A DNA stretch of 64,000 nt, from NCBI GenBank assembly GCA_027924585.1, contig BSBM01000597.1:4293501-4357500 (forward strand), in the 5' to 3' direction. Below, in pieces: positions 11,441 to 22,139 of this stretch. The notes beneath the pieces were generated by a model that saw only the letters and a list, made by a program, of their open reading frames with translations, made no database searches and was not told where the DNA came from. This stretch comes from Larix kaempferi (lineage: Eukaryota; Streptophyta; Pinopsida; Pinales; Pinaceae). Made by a program: the position numbers and the translations under genes. How positions within the stretch are numbered: position 1 is the first letter of the stretch; each line of letters opens with the position of its first letter.

Positions 11441-12786
11441 CTAATGAGAGTCATACCTTGCATCAGCTGCCTTCGAGTCCTCCCCTCGCTCCTCCTCCGG
11501 CAGCTCCTCATCCCCTGCGGGCTCCTGTGCCCGACCCCTGTCCGCCAGGATAGCCACCCGGATCGCAATCGATCGGAACTCCCGGGGCGCCCTCATGCAA
11601 TCCTGAATCACATCTGGATCCACGTCCCGCCACCCCTCGTCGGTCACTCCAACTAGCAACCGATCCAGAAGCACCCGTGCGGACTCCAAAGTCCCCTCCG
11701 CGTCCCGTCGACACACCTCCCCTCGGCCTGGCAGGGTTGGTACTGCCACATTCCCCCTGCGCGCTACGTGTCCTGGCGGTGGTCTCGGACCCACATCTGT
11801 AGATCACACCTCAATCAGTAACAGTATATATTATAACACACATCATACATAAATCTTGACATCCATAATATGCAAGTAAATCAATACGTACCATCTGGTC
11901 CCCATGCCTGTCCTGGTGCCCATGGTGCCTTGGGGTCCCCGGTGTAGTCCATATCCCTATACGGGTAGTCCTCCAGTGGCAGTGGCATCTGTAGCCACTG
12001 CAGGTATAACTCCTGGGTAAAGTATCTACCCACCTCACCGCCACCTCGGCGGCGCATCATCTCTCCCCACCGCACCATGCGCGGCTCCCTCAGTCCTCCT
12101 TCCCTGATCGGTACCCGCGACCGTAGTGTCGGTACCCGCTCCATAAAGAAAGCACATAGAAAGGACCCGTAACAGAACCCCTTGCCAGATTCCTTCACCG
12201 ATGTCAGCTGCCGCTGAACACAGGTGAGGAACATCTGGCCCCACGCATAGTAGACACCATCCAGTACGCGCTCCACTAGCTGCATCTGGCCCCCGGACAC
12301 CTTCTCTGGTGACTGGGACCCCAACACGCGAACCACGCATGCTGCAATAGCCTGTACTGTCGGCTCTTGTAGGTCCACCACCCGAAGTGCATTCCTATGC
12401 ACTCTAGCCTCTGGAACACAGTACCGCTCCAGCATGTCCTCCATATCTACATCCACGGATACTCGCGGCTGCGTATCCGCCACCCTACCCAGACAGGGCA
12501 ACCCCATCAGGAAATACACATATGTCAGGGTGAGGTCCACCCTCTCACCCTGCACCCTGAATGCCTGTATGTCTAGCTCCCAGAAACTCACTAGCCTGTT
12601 CAGCAGCAACCCTGCTGACCGCATCATAGGTACCTGCGCGAACTTCAGCAGTCCGCACATTCCCAACACCGACCGCACATGACACTCCTCCCGGATGACA
12701 GTCACTATCTCATCCGGGACCTCCCGCTCTCTCCACAGTACCAACGGCATCCTGTCAAACACGCAAGGCAAACTCATCAGAATCAT
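11441..12786 (-). CDS. Spliced antisense ORF of the gypsy element
   Basis: Exon 1 runs 12786 to 11892 and exon 2 runs 11796 to 11441 (stop TAG), 416 residues in all. The 95 bp intron begins G|GTACGT and ends ctacag|AT, with a tactgat branch-like site. The join restores an Asp codon and keeps the second exon open to its stop. The middle carries FWELDIQAF and LTLTYVYFLMGLPCLG, a pattern that recalls the TLEDVxxLxGLPxxG motif of plant mobile domain proteins. The C-terminus encoded by exon 2 is Arg/Pro-rich, then strongly acidic (EELPEEERGED). Antisense ORFs between pol and the 3' LTR are known in Tat/Grande-type elements; their role is not established. It is GC-rich, unlike the AT-rich spacer around it. 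The start is the first ATG after an upstream change of base composition and is not certain. Confidence 0.75.
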
Positions 12787-12806
12787 GTCAAAGAAATAAA
12801 CCCTGC

Positions 12807-13130
12807 TCCCCCCCCCCCGGGGAACCCTAACCGCTCGATCCCAATCGCAGCTTTAGGGCCCCTTGCCGTGGTTTCCGACCGGAGCTATCTGAGATACAGT
12901 CGCGGTCCGAAACCGCGCCTGTCGAGGCCGAACACGCGGTACCAAACCGCGTGTCCAGCCTCGCAACACGCGGTCCCAGACCGTGTGTTCCGACCCAAAC
13001 CCCGTGGTCTCCATGCGCGTCATCCGCCGTGGAACCTGCGGTCTCCGACCGCGGCTCCCTCCTACAAACCCGTGGTCCACCCCACGTGGACCGTACAAAT
13101 ACCCCCTGGGACCCACTACCCACCCCCCTA
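12807..13130 (-). repeat. Cluster of GGT-N5-ACC hairpins upstream of the antisense ORF
   Basis: GC-rich degenerate repeat of roughly 31-36 bp. Hairpins with five-base loops are at 12901-12917 (6 bp stem), 12932-12954 (9 bp, perfect), 12966-12988 (9 bp with one G-T pair), 13036-13054 (7 bp with one G-T pair) and 13074-13092 (7 bp). A weak one is at 12870-12880. The stem sequences differ, but GGT next to the loop and ACC after it recur in most. A C-homopolymer lies at about 12809-12819. The cluster occupies the putative 5' leader or promoter of the antisense gene. Confidence 0.8.
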
Positions 13131-13139
13131 ACCTAAAAA

Positions 13140-15852
13140 ACATGCAGGTATGGGTTTGACGGAATACCTGTATCTCCCGGATCTGAAATCGGTCGGTCGG
13201 ATCGTCCAGAAACACCACCTAGGCTCTGGTCAACTCTGATCACTAGTCAAAGTCAACAAGTACAAATGACACTTGTCATGTTGGACCCACTCACTATTTA
13301 TAGTCCGTTGACTTTTTCTTGTTTTGGCCATTCTGAACCCATACGGAGTCCATTTTTTGAACCGTTTCCACCACTGGAATCAGCACGACGAGACCGTCAT
13401 GATGGTCAACTCGTTTTCTTATTTTTTCCACGTCATTTTTTGCACATTTTTTAAGATGCCACTAGTTGCCTCGATTTGCGTGCCACTTCGGATGCTATCT
13501 ATTTTTGACACTTTTTATATCATCGAATTCATTTTTCCGAGCCGGTGATGATGCTTGAGATCATTTCTTGCTCCTACCCCCAGATTTTTTGGGTATTTTT
13601 TCCAAAACACCCCTCGTCGCCTCGGTTTGCGTGCCACATCGGCCGTTATCCGTTTTTGACACTCGTTATATCGCCGGATTCATTTTTCCGAGCTCGTGAT
13701 GATGCTTGAGATCATTTCTCTCTCTCACTTGGTACAGTTTCAACATTGTGTCCCAACACCTTGCTTCCTCGGTTTGCGTGCCACATCGATCGCCATCGGA
13801 TTGTTCCACATTTTTACATGAGCCATTCACTCCTGTCATACTGCAATTATTTTGTTATTTTGCCACCATTCATTAACCCGCAAGGAGGCCCACCAGTGTT
13901 CCCCCCCTACCCTCGTTCTTGGTCATCATCCATGTTCCTTGATTGAGCACTTCCTCCTTGCTTGACCATTCCTTTTGTTCGGTATAATTTTATCCCTTTT
14001 TCGGGCCGGACAAGTCCTTTACGAAAAAGGCATTTAGGGAGTTTCTGTTAAGCTCTTTTCTGACTCCTAAAACAATGAAAAGATCGCCGAGCAATCTTGC
14101 TTCCTTTCATGCTCGTTAAAGTACCTGAAAGGGCGTCTATCTAGTATAAGTTTACCCCTTTTCTGGACCTGGTAGACTAATTACGAAAAAGGAATACTCT
14201 AGTCACACCGGCTAGAAGAGTTCTTCATTGCATCCTTTTATGCTTCTTTGGGCCTTGGAGACTAACACACAAAAAAGCAACCCCCTGGAGTCTTCTTATC
14301 GCTTTCAGACTCTCTAAAATTGAAAGCAACCACGAGCATGAACTGTCCTGGGCTCGTACAAATCCACACGACAGTACCATTCCATTATTTCAGAGTCTTC
14401 TTATCGCTTTCAGACTCCTTAAAATTGAAAGCAATCACGAGCATGAACTGTCCTGGGCTCGTATAAATCCACACCACAGTACCATTTTTCACCCACTTCT
14501 TCTAGTTCCTTAACCCATGAAGAAGTCCCCTCGTGCCTCTTGGCACTATGATCGATCATCTCGGCAGCACCCCCAATCAGGTTGCCTTTGTTCAGAGTAG
14601 TCTGCAGTCTCCTGCCATTTTACACCAGCTTGAGTATCCCTCATCCAAGTCACTATCCTTGATCCATTACAGCTATGATCCCTTTCCCACCAGTCAGTTT
14701 CATATGCTACCCGATCATCCCCCGCCATCATACTCTGAACAAAGGAAGTTTGAGTCCACCCACTCTACTTGCCCAATTATCCCCCACAGTTTGTCAGTCC
14801 TACCATCAGTACTCTCACACTTCGGTTCTCCACCTCGCGCTCCTGTCAAGGAAACATTATTGCCTTGATAGTTGCAGGTCTCCCTCTGTCAACGACAACC
14901 CCTCTATTCTAGAGGATAGACCCAGAGGTACCTGCGCCTTGGACCCATCACCATCTGTGGTGAGTGCCTACGGACCATTTTGAGAGGAGTCATCATTGCC
15001 TCTCCGAGTGGTTGTTTCTCACATGCTCGACTTCAACACCTTGATCGCATCGTTGAGAATCGCGCAGGGTTTATATCCCTTCAGTTATTGGTCGAAAACC
15101 CCGGATTTCCCCCGACTCTAGCACATTGGTGAGTCACTTCGGAACGCCCAATTATATGTTCCCGTGGATGTCCGGGTTGCGTTGGCGATTGTATTCGGAA
15201 TCCATCCAGTTATATGCTTCCTTGAGTACCCCGTTTAGTTCCAGTTCAGTGTACCATTGAGAGTATGACTCCCCGTCACTATGATCCAGCAGCTCATCAG
15301 TTCCTCTGGTACCCCACTCAGTAGCACTGTTGTTATTCCAGTGTTTCAGTTCTTCAGCTCAGACATGGTCAGCCCAGCAGTATGTCCCAGCTTGGTGTCC
15401 CCTCTGGACCCTTATGATGTACACAGTGGTTCTCTATGTATCCTACAGGTCCCCCTTTTCGGGCCTCACAGTTATTTTTTATGTATCTTGATACGAGCAT
15501 GGGTATGCCCGCCTCGTCCATATATTGAGATCCTTCCTCATTCATTATTTGAGGTCATGTATATGTCAGGTCCCCATATTTTGGACCCCATTGTTATTAT
15601 TGTTCTATATCTTGATACGAGCATGGGAATGCCCGCCTCGTCCATATGATCAGATTATTCCTCATCCATTATTGAGGTCATGTACTTTTAGTTTTTGCAG
15701 TTTGTTCGGGACCGTTTTTCCAGGCTCCAGTTTGTTTCTTCTCTTCTCCACACCCCAGGACAACCATACAAGACTTATGATGTCTATCGGCCATACGATG
15801 AGCTCTATCGGCCATACGATGAGCTCCTGCCCTCACACATCAGGGGGAAATC
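13140..15852 (+). other. Non-coding interior of gypsy element, with direct repeats
   Basis: No convincing gene. Direct repeats: about 150 bp unit with the phrase ttgcgtgccac at about 13468, 13619 and 13767; a 94 bp unit at 14288-14381 and 14393-14487 (period 105); a unit starting tatcttgatacgagcatggg at 15484 and 15608 (period 124); and two exact 21 bp copies at 15784-15804 and 15805-15825. A 111-residue open frame at 14533-14868 has no recognisable domain and I treat it as chance. The stretch ends with a purine tract (cagggggaaatc, 15841-15852) just before TGTTAACA, suited to plus-strand priming. Confidence 0.65.
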
Positions 15853-16555
15853 TGTTAACACCCAAAACGTGCTCACTACCTCATCTACCCCATTACATGA
15901 CTCATTTGTCCATATTTCCTACCATATATTTACCTTCAGAACCCTAAAATCCCATTAAAAAGCCTCTAAAAGGCCACAAAACCATCAAAAAAGCCTCCAA
16001 AAGGCCTCAAAACCATCAAAAAAGCCTCCAAAAGGCTAAAAAACCCCCTTTTCCCCCCAAAATTATCCAAAATTCCTCCAAAATAGCAAAACCCTCTAAA
16101 AAGGGAATAAAAAATATAAAAAAAATGAGGAAAAAGAGGAAAAAGGAGGAAAAAACCATATACAGCTGACCTAAACCATATGGTTCCCAAAACCATGGGT
16201 CAGCACTCCACCACCAAAAACCTATAAATAGGTGATGGAGACCCCTCATTTCATATCCACAATCAAGTATACCCTTACTCTGCCAAAATCACTCTTGAAA
16301 CCCTAGCTCACCCTTGAGCTACTTTCACCATTGAGTGCCCCTTTTGGCCCATTTCCACCATTGGAGAAAGAGAAGGAGCAAAGTTGGAGTTTGGAGCAAC
16401 CCTCTTGGATCATTGCAAAAACTTCACCAACCTCTACACTTGAGGTAAAATTTTAATACGAAAGAAAACCATTTATTATTTCTTGTCTCTTATGTTTCAT
16501 GCACATGTTTAGAATAATTTCCATTTCAATGTATTGTCTTTTCATTTACTATTTA
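15853..16555 (+). mobile_element. Candidate 3' LTR of the gypsy element
   Basis: It begins TGTTAACACCC after a purine tract. It holds an A-rich section, a TATA box (TATAAATA, 16223-16230), and R/U5-like sequence after it (acccctcatttcatatcc, then gaaaccctagctcaccc). Near 15961, 15992 and 16023 a 31 bp unit (agcctccaaaagg plus spacer) repeats three times. The right end could not be fixed: no clear CA terminus is seen before sequence belonging to the copia 3' region begins near 16.56 kb. The 5' partner is outside the window, so the assignment cannot be confirmed by comparison. Confidence 0.55.
16223..16230 (+). promoter_or_regulatory. TATA box in candidate gypsy LTR
   Basis: TATAAATA preceded by cc and followed by ggtgatggagacccctc. 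It lies about 370 bp into the candidate LTR, the expected place for the U3/R promoter that makes the genomic RNA. Confidence 0.6.
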
Positions 16556-16563
16556 TTGAACTG

Positions 16564-16752
16564 CTACTAAGGAGTCCCTTCTCCTTAGTAGGTGCTCATT
16601 TGCACAAGCTAGGGTGAAAACCCTAGCTACACCCTTGGAGAGGCATCCATCCCTCCGGACAGGCATCAACTCGTGAGAGTTGGAACCATCAGTCAGCCAG
16701 TATTGATCTTCCCTCACCCTTGGAGAGGCATCCATCCCTCCGGACAGGCATC
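16564..16752 (-). repeat. 3' region of copia 1: two perfect hairpins and a 36 bp repeat
   Basis: Going left from the pol stop, a 36 bp sequence (cccttggagaggcatccatc on plus, continuing ccctccggacaggcatc) occurs at 16632-16667 and 16717-16752. Then come two perfect inverted repeats: AGCTAGGGT with loop GAAA at 16607-16628 and CTACTAAGGAG with loop tccctt at 16564-16591. The expected polypurine tract and 3' LTR are not found; the sequence further left does not match the 5' LTR at 21242-21751. Confidence 0.7.
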
Positions 16753-16775
16753 TATCCTTTCGAATAGGAAATCTA

Positions 16776-19700
16776 TCAGTCTCTCTTTCTATAGAGGTCC
16801 CTCTGGACCACACCAAGCCTGTCTCGAAAATACTCAAACTTCACACGAGCCAGAGGCTGAGTCAACACATCAGCAACTTGTTCCTCTGTAGGGACATACT
16901 CGAGCTTCATAGCTTTCCTCTGCACCATATCCCGAATATAGTGGAACTTAATCTCGATGTGCTTCGATCTATCATGAAACACAGGATTCTCTGTCATCTT
17001 GATGCAACTCTGGTTGTCACAGAGTATCTCCGTAGCATCAATCTCTACATCGAATAATCCTGTCAACATCTTGTGAAGCCACACTGCTTCACCACAAGCT
17101 GAACAAGCTGCAACATATTCAGCTTCCGCTGTGCTGAGTGCAACACAAGGTTGCTTTCTACTGAGCCATGAGATCATGCCTGATCCCAAACTAAAGCAAC
17201 ATCCTGAAGTGCTCTTTCTATCTTCAGCACTTCTAGCCCAATCCGAGTCTGTGTACCCATACAGCCTGAACTCACTATCTGAGGCATATATGAGTCCATA
17301 ATCCAATGTACCCTTTAGATATCTCATCACATGTTTTGCTGCAATCAGGTGAACATTCCTAGGTTCTACCATATACTGACTCAATGTGTTTACCGGACGA
17401 GTATTGGTCAAATACATCAATGATCCAATAATTTGTCTGTACATGGTGACATCCACTTTCTCTGAAGAAGCATCACTCCGAAGCTTCAAATTTGTCACCA
17501 TCGGAGTAGTCATGGCTTTGCAATCTAGCATCCCAAATCTCTTTAGGATCTCTACTCTGTATTTTCCTTGACTCAGGAAAATCTCGTCTGGAAACTGCCA
17601 TACCTCAAGACCTAGAAAGTAGTGCATCTTACCAAGGTCTTTCATCTCAAATTCTGCTACAAGCCTATTCTTGCATTTAACAATAGGCTTGTCTTCTCCA
17701 GTCAGAAATAAGTCATCCACATACAGTAATAGTATCATGGGTTCATCATTCATAATCTTGTAATAAAGATTAGAATCCGCTTTACTCTTGGTAAAGCCCA
17801 AGCTCATCAGAAAGTTGTCAATTCTTCCATACCATGCTCTGGGAGCTTGCTTCAACCCATACAGTGCTTTCTTCAACTTGCATACATGTGACTTATTGTC
17901 TTCTACTTCAAATCCTTTTGGTTGCTCGATATATACTTCCTCTTCTATGTTTCCATTCAGGAAAGCAGTCTTCACATCCATCTGATGTAGCTTCCATTTC
18001 ACCTTGGCTGCCAAGGCAAGAATGGTTCTAATCGAAGTATATCTAGCTACCGGGGCAAAAGTCTCCTCATAATCAATTCCTTCCTTTTGCGAGAATCCCC
18101 GGGCTACAAATCTTTTCTTATACTTTTCAATGCTTCCGTCTACTAAATGTTTTGTTTTGAAGATCCATTTTGATGAAACAACAGATTTGTCCTTTGGTCT
18201 TGGTACCACATCCCAAACATTATTCTTGATGATGGACTGATACTCTTCATTCATGGCATCCATCCATTCCTTCTTCTTCACTGCTTCTTCAAAACAAGTT
18301 GGTTCTTCTTCAACAAGATTGCACATCAAGGCTACATAGCTGGAGTATGGCCTTGGTCTCTTGCTCTCTCTACTGGATCCTTCTGGGGCACCATACTTTC
18401 CTGCATCCTGGATTAATTCACGTGCCCAGGCTGGTCTTCTTTTTCGAGAGATCTCTACATGAGGTATCTCCTTAGGTCTCTGAGGTTCTGCCATGTCATG
18501 ATCCTCTGGAGTAGGATCACCCTCAACATCTAGGTTAGGTTCTTTGGTTGATTCTGCAACTTTGGGAACTTCTTGCTCCTTTTCATCCTCATGAGTCTTC
18601 TTAGACTTGTTGAAAGTTGAGTCTTCATCAAATGTGACATCCCGACTAATCTCAATCTAACGGAATCCTGGGATGTATATGCGGTAAGCCTTAGATTGCT
18701 CACTATAACCCACGAATATTCCCTTCTTCCCTGAAGGCTCTAGTTTCAATCTTTTCTCCTTTGGAATGTGGATGAAAACCAGACATCCAAATATCTTCAG
18801 ATGGCTGACTTCAAGTTTCTTTCCGATGAAAATCTCTTAAGGGGTCTTGTTTCCAAGAGCACTATGAGAGATCCTGTTCTATACATACACTGCGGTTCTG
18901 GCAGCTTCTGCCCATAGATGCATGGGTAAGTCTTGATCGTGGATCATAACTTTTACTACTTCTATGATCGTTATGTTCTTCCTTTCGGCTACACCGTTCT
19001 ATTGTGGATTATAGGGAACAGTGAGCTCCCTCTTAATCCCTGCTTGCTTACATAAATATTTGAAATCCCCTGAGGTATATTCCCCTCCATTGTCTGACCT
19101 CAGAATCTTAATCTTCTTTTCAGAGAGATTCTCTACAAGTGCCTTGAACTCTTTAAACTTTTCAAAGACTTCATTTTTGTTCTTCGGAAAGTAAATCCAA
19201 GTTTTGCCAGAATAATCATCAATAAAAGATGCATAGTATTCATACCCACTAAGAGAGGTGGTGGACATTGGTCCACAAATGTCTGAATGAATAATGTCCA
19301 GAATACCTTTTGCCTTGCTGTCGCTACTTGGAAATGGGTTCTTAGTGCTCTTCCCTTGAGCACACCCTTTGCATACTCCTTCATGATCCACTTGGATCTC
19401 TGGTAATCCAGTCACTACCTTACTCACAATTGGCAAGGCCTTGTAGTATACATGAGCTAGTCTTCTATGCCATAGCTCACAGGGGTTCATGGTACTAACC
19501 ATCATTGCTGCATCTGCATGACCCTTTAGTTTGTAAAGTCCTCCTTCTTCTACTCCAATGACTACTGCATCATCAATAGTCTTCCCTTTAGTCCACATGA
19601 GAACTTCACCATCTACAAATGCAACTCGAAGACCTTTCTTATCTAATGCTGAAATAGATAGAAGGTTCTTCTTTAACCCAGGTACATAAAGTACATCCTT

Positions 19701-20006
19701 CATGTTCATGGAATTCCCAGAGTCCAACTTGTAAGAGGCTTCTCCCATACCTTTGATGGGATATTGGTAGTCATCTCCGAGTTTTAATTTGTGTGGAGAT
19801 TCCTTCTGGATGAGATGAGACAAGGATTCTTTGTATCCTATCATGTGTTTTGAAGCTCCACTATCCACTAGCCAAGTATCACTCCCATGAGATACTGAAC
19901 CAGTGAGTGTTGAGATAAGAACATATTCTTCACTGGAGTCTTCATTGTTTCTGGTCTTGTCATCATCAGCACTATCTTCCGCTGCATGAGCATGAAACCT
20001 CTTCTT
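16776..20006 (-). pseudogene. copia 1 pol: protease, integrase, RT, RNase H, four stops
   Basis: A single frame runs from 20006 to a stop at 16776-16778. In-frame stops lie at 18999-19001, 18879-18881, 18837-18839 and 18657-18659; no frameshift was seen. Domains in order: protease with VDSGASKHM; integrase with ILRSDNGGEYTSG and the PYNPQ|NGVAERKN region, where the next Gln codon is the stop TAG; KKGIFVGY of the integrase C-terminus; RT with ALYGLKQAPRAWYGR and LLLYVDDLFLTG; RNase H with YTDSDWARS, STAEAEY and LCDNQSC. About five residues appear to be missing after LTNTRP compared with related elements. Two of the stops are TAG in place of CAG. Integrase before RT marks Ty1/copia. The element cannot code for its own movement. 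Confidence 0.93.
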
Positions 20007-20798
20007 CTACTTCTTGTGATGTCCATGACTGTTTGGACAATTCCTTGCAATGTGTCCAGTCTTGTGGCATGAGTAACACTCATTTGAAGAGAAATATTTT
20101 ATGGTCCTTCTCTTCTTTTGCGGTCTCCTTGGAGAGTCCTCTCGGGGACGAGGGTTATTCTTCCTCTTCTTCCTACCTTTAGCATGGGTAGCTAAAGCTT
20201 GAGCTTCATCGTCATTTAACTTCTCTTCTATTACGACAATTATTTCTTCTTCTTGGACACATTCTTCCCATAAGTTTATGAATTTGATTAGTTTCTTTCT
20301 GGCACAAATGCCACGAACAAATGGTTCCCAATCTCGGGGGAGACCATTCAGAGTAGTCATTACTACTTCTGCATCCTCAATCATATCCCCAATGGCTTCT
20401 AACTGTTCTTTGATCTGGGATACCCTAGAGAAATATGAGTGCATGGTTTCAGACTTCATGCATTTTACACCCTTGAGTTGATTTCTCAAGGTCATCTTCC
20501 TATTGATGTTCTTTCCTTCAAATAGACTAGTCAAGGCATCAACCATCTCCTTTGGTGTCTTCTTGGAAGACACATGGGGGATCAGGTGATCCTTGATGGA
20601 ATCAGCAATGATCCTCTTTGCTTTGATGAGATTCTTCTTGTGCCTAGCCTTCTCTTCCTCTCCCTCTGGTTCTGTAAGTCCTTCTTTCACATAGTCCTCT
20701 AGCTCATGCTCCTCAAGGATGAGCATGACTCTATACTTCCAGGATCTGAAGTTCTCAGCTCCTTTAAGCTTCTCATCAAGCTTGGTATTGCTTGGCAT
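20007..20798 (-). pseudogene. copia 1 gag
   Basis: 263 residues from ATG at 20798 to TAG at 20007-20009. It begins TKLDEKLKGAENFRSWKYRV, the typical N-terminus of plant copia Gag. It continues through the UBN2-like region (LRNQLKGVKCMKSETMHSYF) and a basic stretch (KGRKKRKNNPRPRED), to a zinc knuckle CYSCHKTGHIARNC (CX2CX4HX4C). The TAG falls just after the knuckle; the same frame stays open into the protease, so in an active relative gag and pol would be one polyprotein. Gag would package the element RNA in cytoplasmic particles. Confidence 0.92.
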
Positions 20799-21241
20799 CT
20801 TGCTATAATGAGTACTTCAAATGGAAATAGAAATAGATTTGAGACTTACCAGAAAAATTTGTCCTTCTAAGATTTGCTCTTCCTTGGCCTAGGGTTTGTC
20901 AGAGAAACCCTAATTTTCTGACTTCAGGATTTTGAAAAACTATTTGGATGAGTAAATTTTCCTCCTCAAAGTGAGTTGAGAAAAGTAATACTTTTCCAAA
21001 ATCAGTGAGCAGATGATCCAAAACCTTGATGCCCTAGTTCTCCTGGGCTGCAGTGGTGGACCCAAAAATGAAAATGATCAAAATGAAATTCTGCTTCGAT
21101 AGAAAAATGCGCCCTAGGGAGTCGAGGTAGATCCACCCTCTTTCCGACAAAAATGTGGAGGTGGATCCCAAAATAAGAAACCCTAGCTCTTGCAGTTACG
21201 GGGTCTGCACAATGTAATCTTTCAGGCTAGCTCTGATACCA
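20799..21241 (-). other. copia 1 leader and primer binding site
   Basis: Non-coding leader between LTR and gag. At its upstream end, 21241-21230 on the minus strand reads tggtatcagagc, complementary to the 3' end of plant initiator tRNA-Met, the usual primer of copia elements. It abuts the LTR end directly. Confidence 0.9.
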
Positions 21242-21751
21242 TGTTAAGTTTTTACTTATTATTTGAGCAGCATATAGCATATAAACAATTACTGAAAGAT
21301 ATACAAGCACAACATAAAATACAAGAGACACGATTTATCCTGGGAAACCCTCTTGGGGTAGAAAACCGAGCAAAGCCTTCCTCAATATAGAAATCACAAA
21401 GTACAAGATAAACCCAAGACAAAACAGCTACTCCCTTGCTTTTGCGCTACTCTCTTCTCCACTAATGCGAGCTTGCTTGAGTGAATGAGATGATACAAAT
21501 GAGAGAGAGCACACCTATTTATATTCTTCCATTGAGATGACTAATTCCCCAATGGGGCCGACTTGTCTAACTGGATGGTCAATTACATAATATAATAATC
21601 TTTCTGGGGCTTTTTTAGGCCGACACATGTCCTAGGGTTGACATTGATTCTTTCAATGACCTTTACATTATTAATTACATGACCATCAACTCCCGTAGGA
21701 GGAATACAATAATATAAATAGAATATCTTCCGCAGTTACATTATTTTAACA
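21242..21751 (-). mobile_element. copia 1 5' LTR (510 bp)
   Basis: On the plus strand it starts TGTTAAGTTTTTAC and ends ATTATTTTAACA, so both LTR termini are TGTTAA...TTAACA. A minus-strand TATA box (tataaatag) lies at about 21515-21523. The LTR joins the primer site on the left. On the right it stops inside the 5' LTR of the small element that begins again at 21752, so copia 1 inserted there. No second LTR was found in the window. Confidence 0.88.
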
Positions 21752-21984
21752 ATTTCCACCTTGGCATTCGAATCCTCTCCACCATTGTACTATTTATTGT
21801 TCATATTTGTGATTAATGAATTTGTGTGTGTGAAGTTATTTTGCTTCTATCCAAGTTCTACTGTATTATTATTCGGTTTCTCATTTACACTACATTGACC
21901 ACTCTTCTTCTATCTTCTTGCTCAATGATAATCTTTCTTGTGAGGTATACATCAACTCTTAGATCTGCTATGAGGATTATCACA
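21752..21984 (+). mobile_element. Partial 5' LTR of the small element
   Basis: Matches 23908-24142 of its 3' LTR over the whole length with a handful of base changes and a 2 bp indel. It begins at the copia 1 insertion point and ends ttatcaca directly before the primer site. Confidence 0.93.
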
Positions 21985-21997
21985 TGGTATCAGAGCA
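21985..21997 (+). other. Primer binding site, initiator tRNA-Met
   Basis: tggtatcagagca follows the 5' LTR end with no spacer and is the exact complement of the tRNA-iMet 3' end used by copia elements. Confidence 0.93.
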
Positions 21998-22139
21998 TGT
22001 TGAGAGTATTGTTTATCTCCATTCCTGAGAGTCTTTTGTAGGTTATTATCCAGATTTCGAGTGCAGCAGTTTCTGCATTTGTGCAGCAGTAGAAGTTGCA
22101 TATATTTTCTATTGTTTTTGCAGGTCTTCTATAGCTTCC

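Larger units (their letters stand above)
1..16555 (+). mobile_element. Tat-like Ty3/gypsy LTR retrotransposon, left end outside window
   Basis: In order I see a proline-rich gag with CCHC knuckle, aspartic protease, more CCHC knuckles, three tandem reverse transcriptase-RNase H-integrase blocks, a second archaeal-type RNase H, an antisense gene, non-coding repeats, and a candidate LTR with a TATA box. The order RT before integrase places it in Ty3/gypsy. A decayed native RNase H plus an extra archaeal-type RNase H and an antisense ORF before the 3' LTR are known of the plant Tat lineage. The 5' LTR and primer site lie left of the window. The right limit is not sharp; the sequence becomes the 3' part of the neighbouring copia element near 16.56 kb. 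Confidence 0.85.

Noticed and set aside
11027-11656. 209-residue plus-strand open frame
   Set aside because: It runs through the hairpin array and antisense to the second exon of the spliced minus-strand gene; the repeated HPxA/ASTC words come from the repeated motif. No domain is visible.
12679-13131. 150-residue plus-strand frame and overlapping minus frames in the hairpin cluster
   Set aside because: GC-rich repeat DNA is open in several frames at once; the Arg/Pro-rich products follow the repeat.
14533-14868. 111-residue frame in the gypsy interior
   Set aside because: No motif, composition like its surroundings, inside a repeat-rich non-coding stretch.
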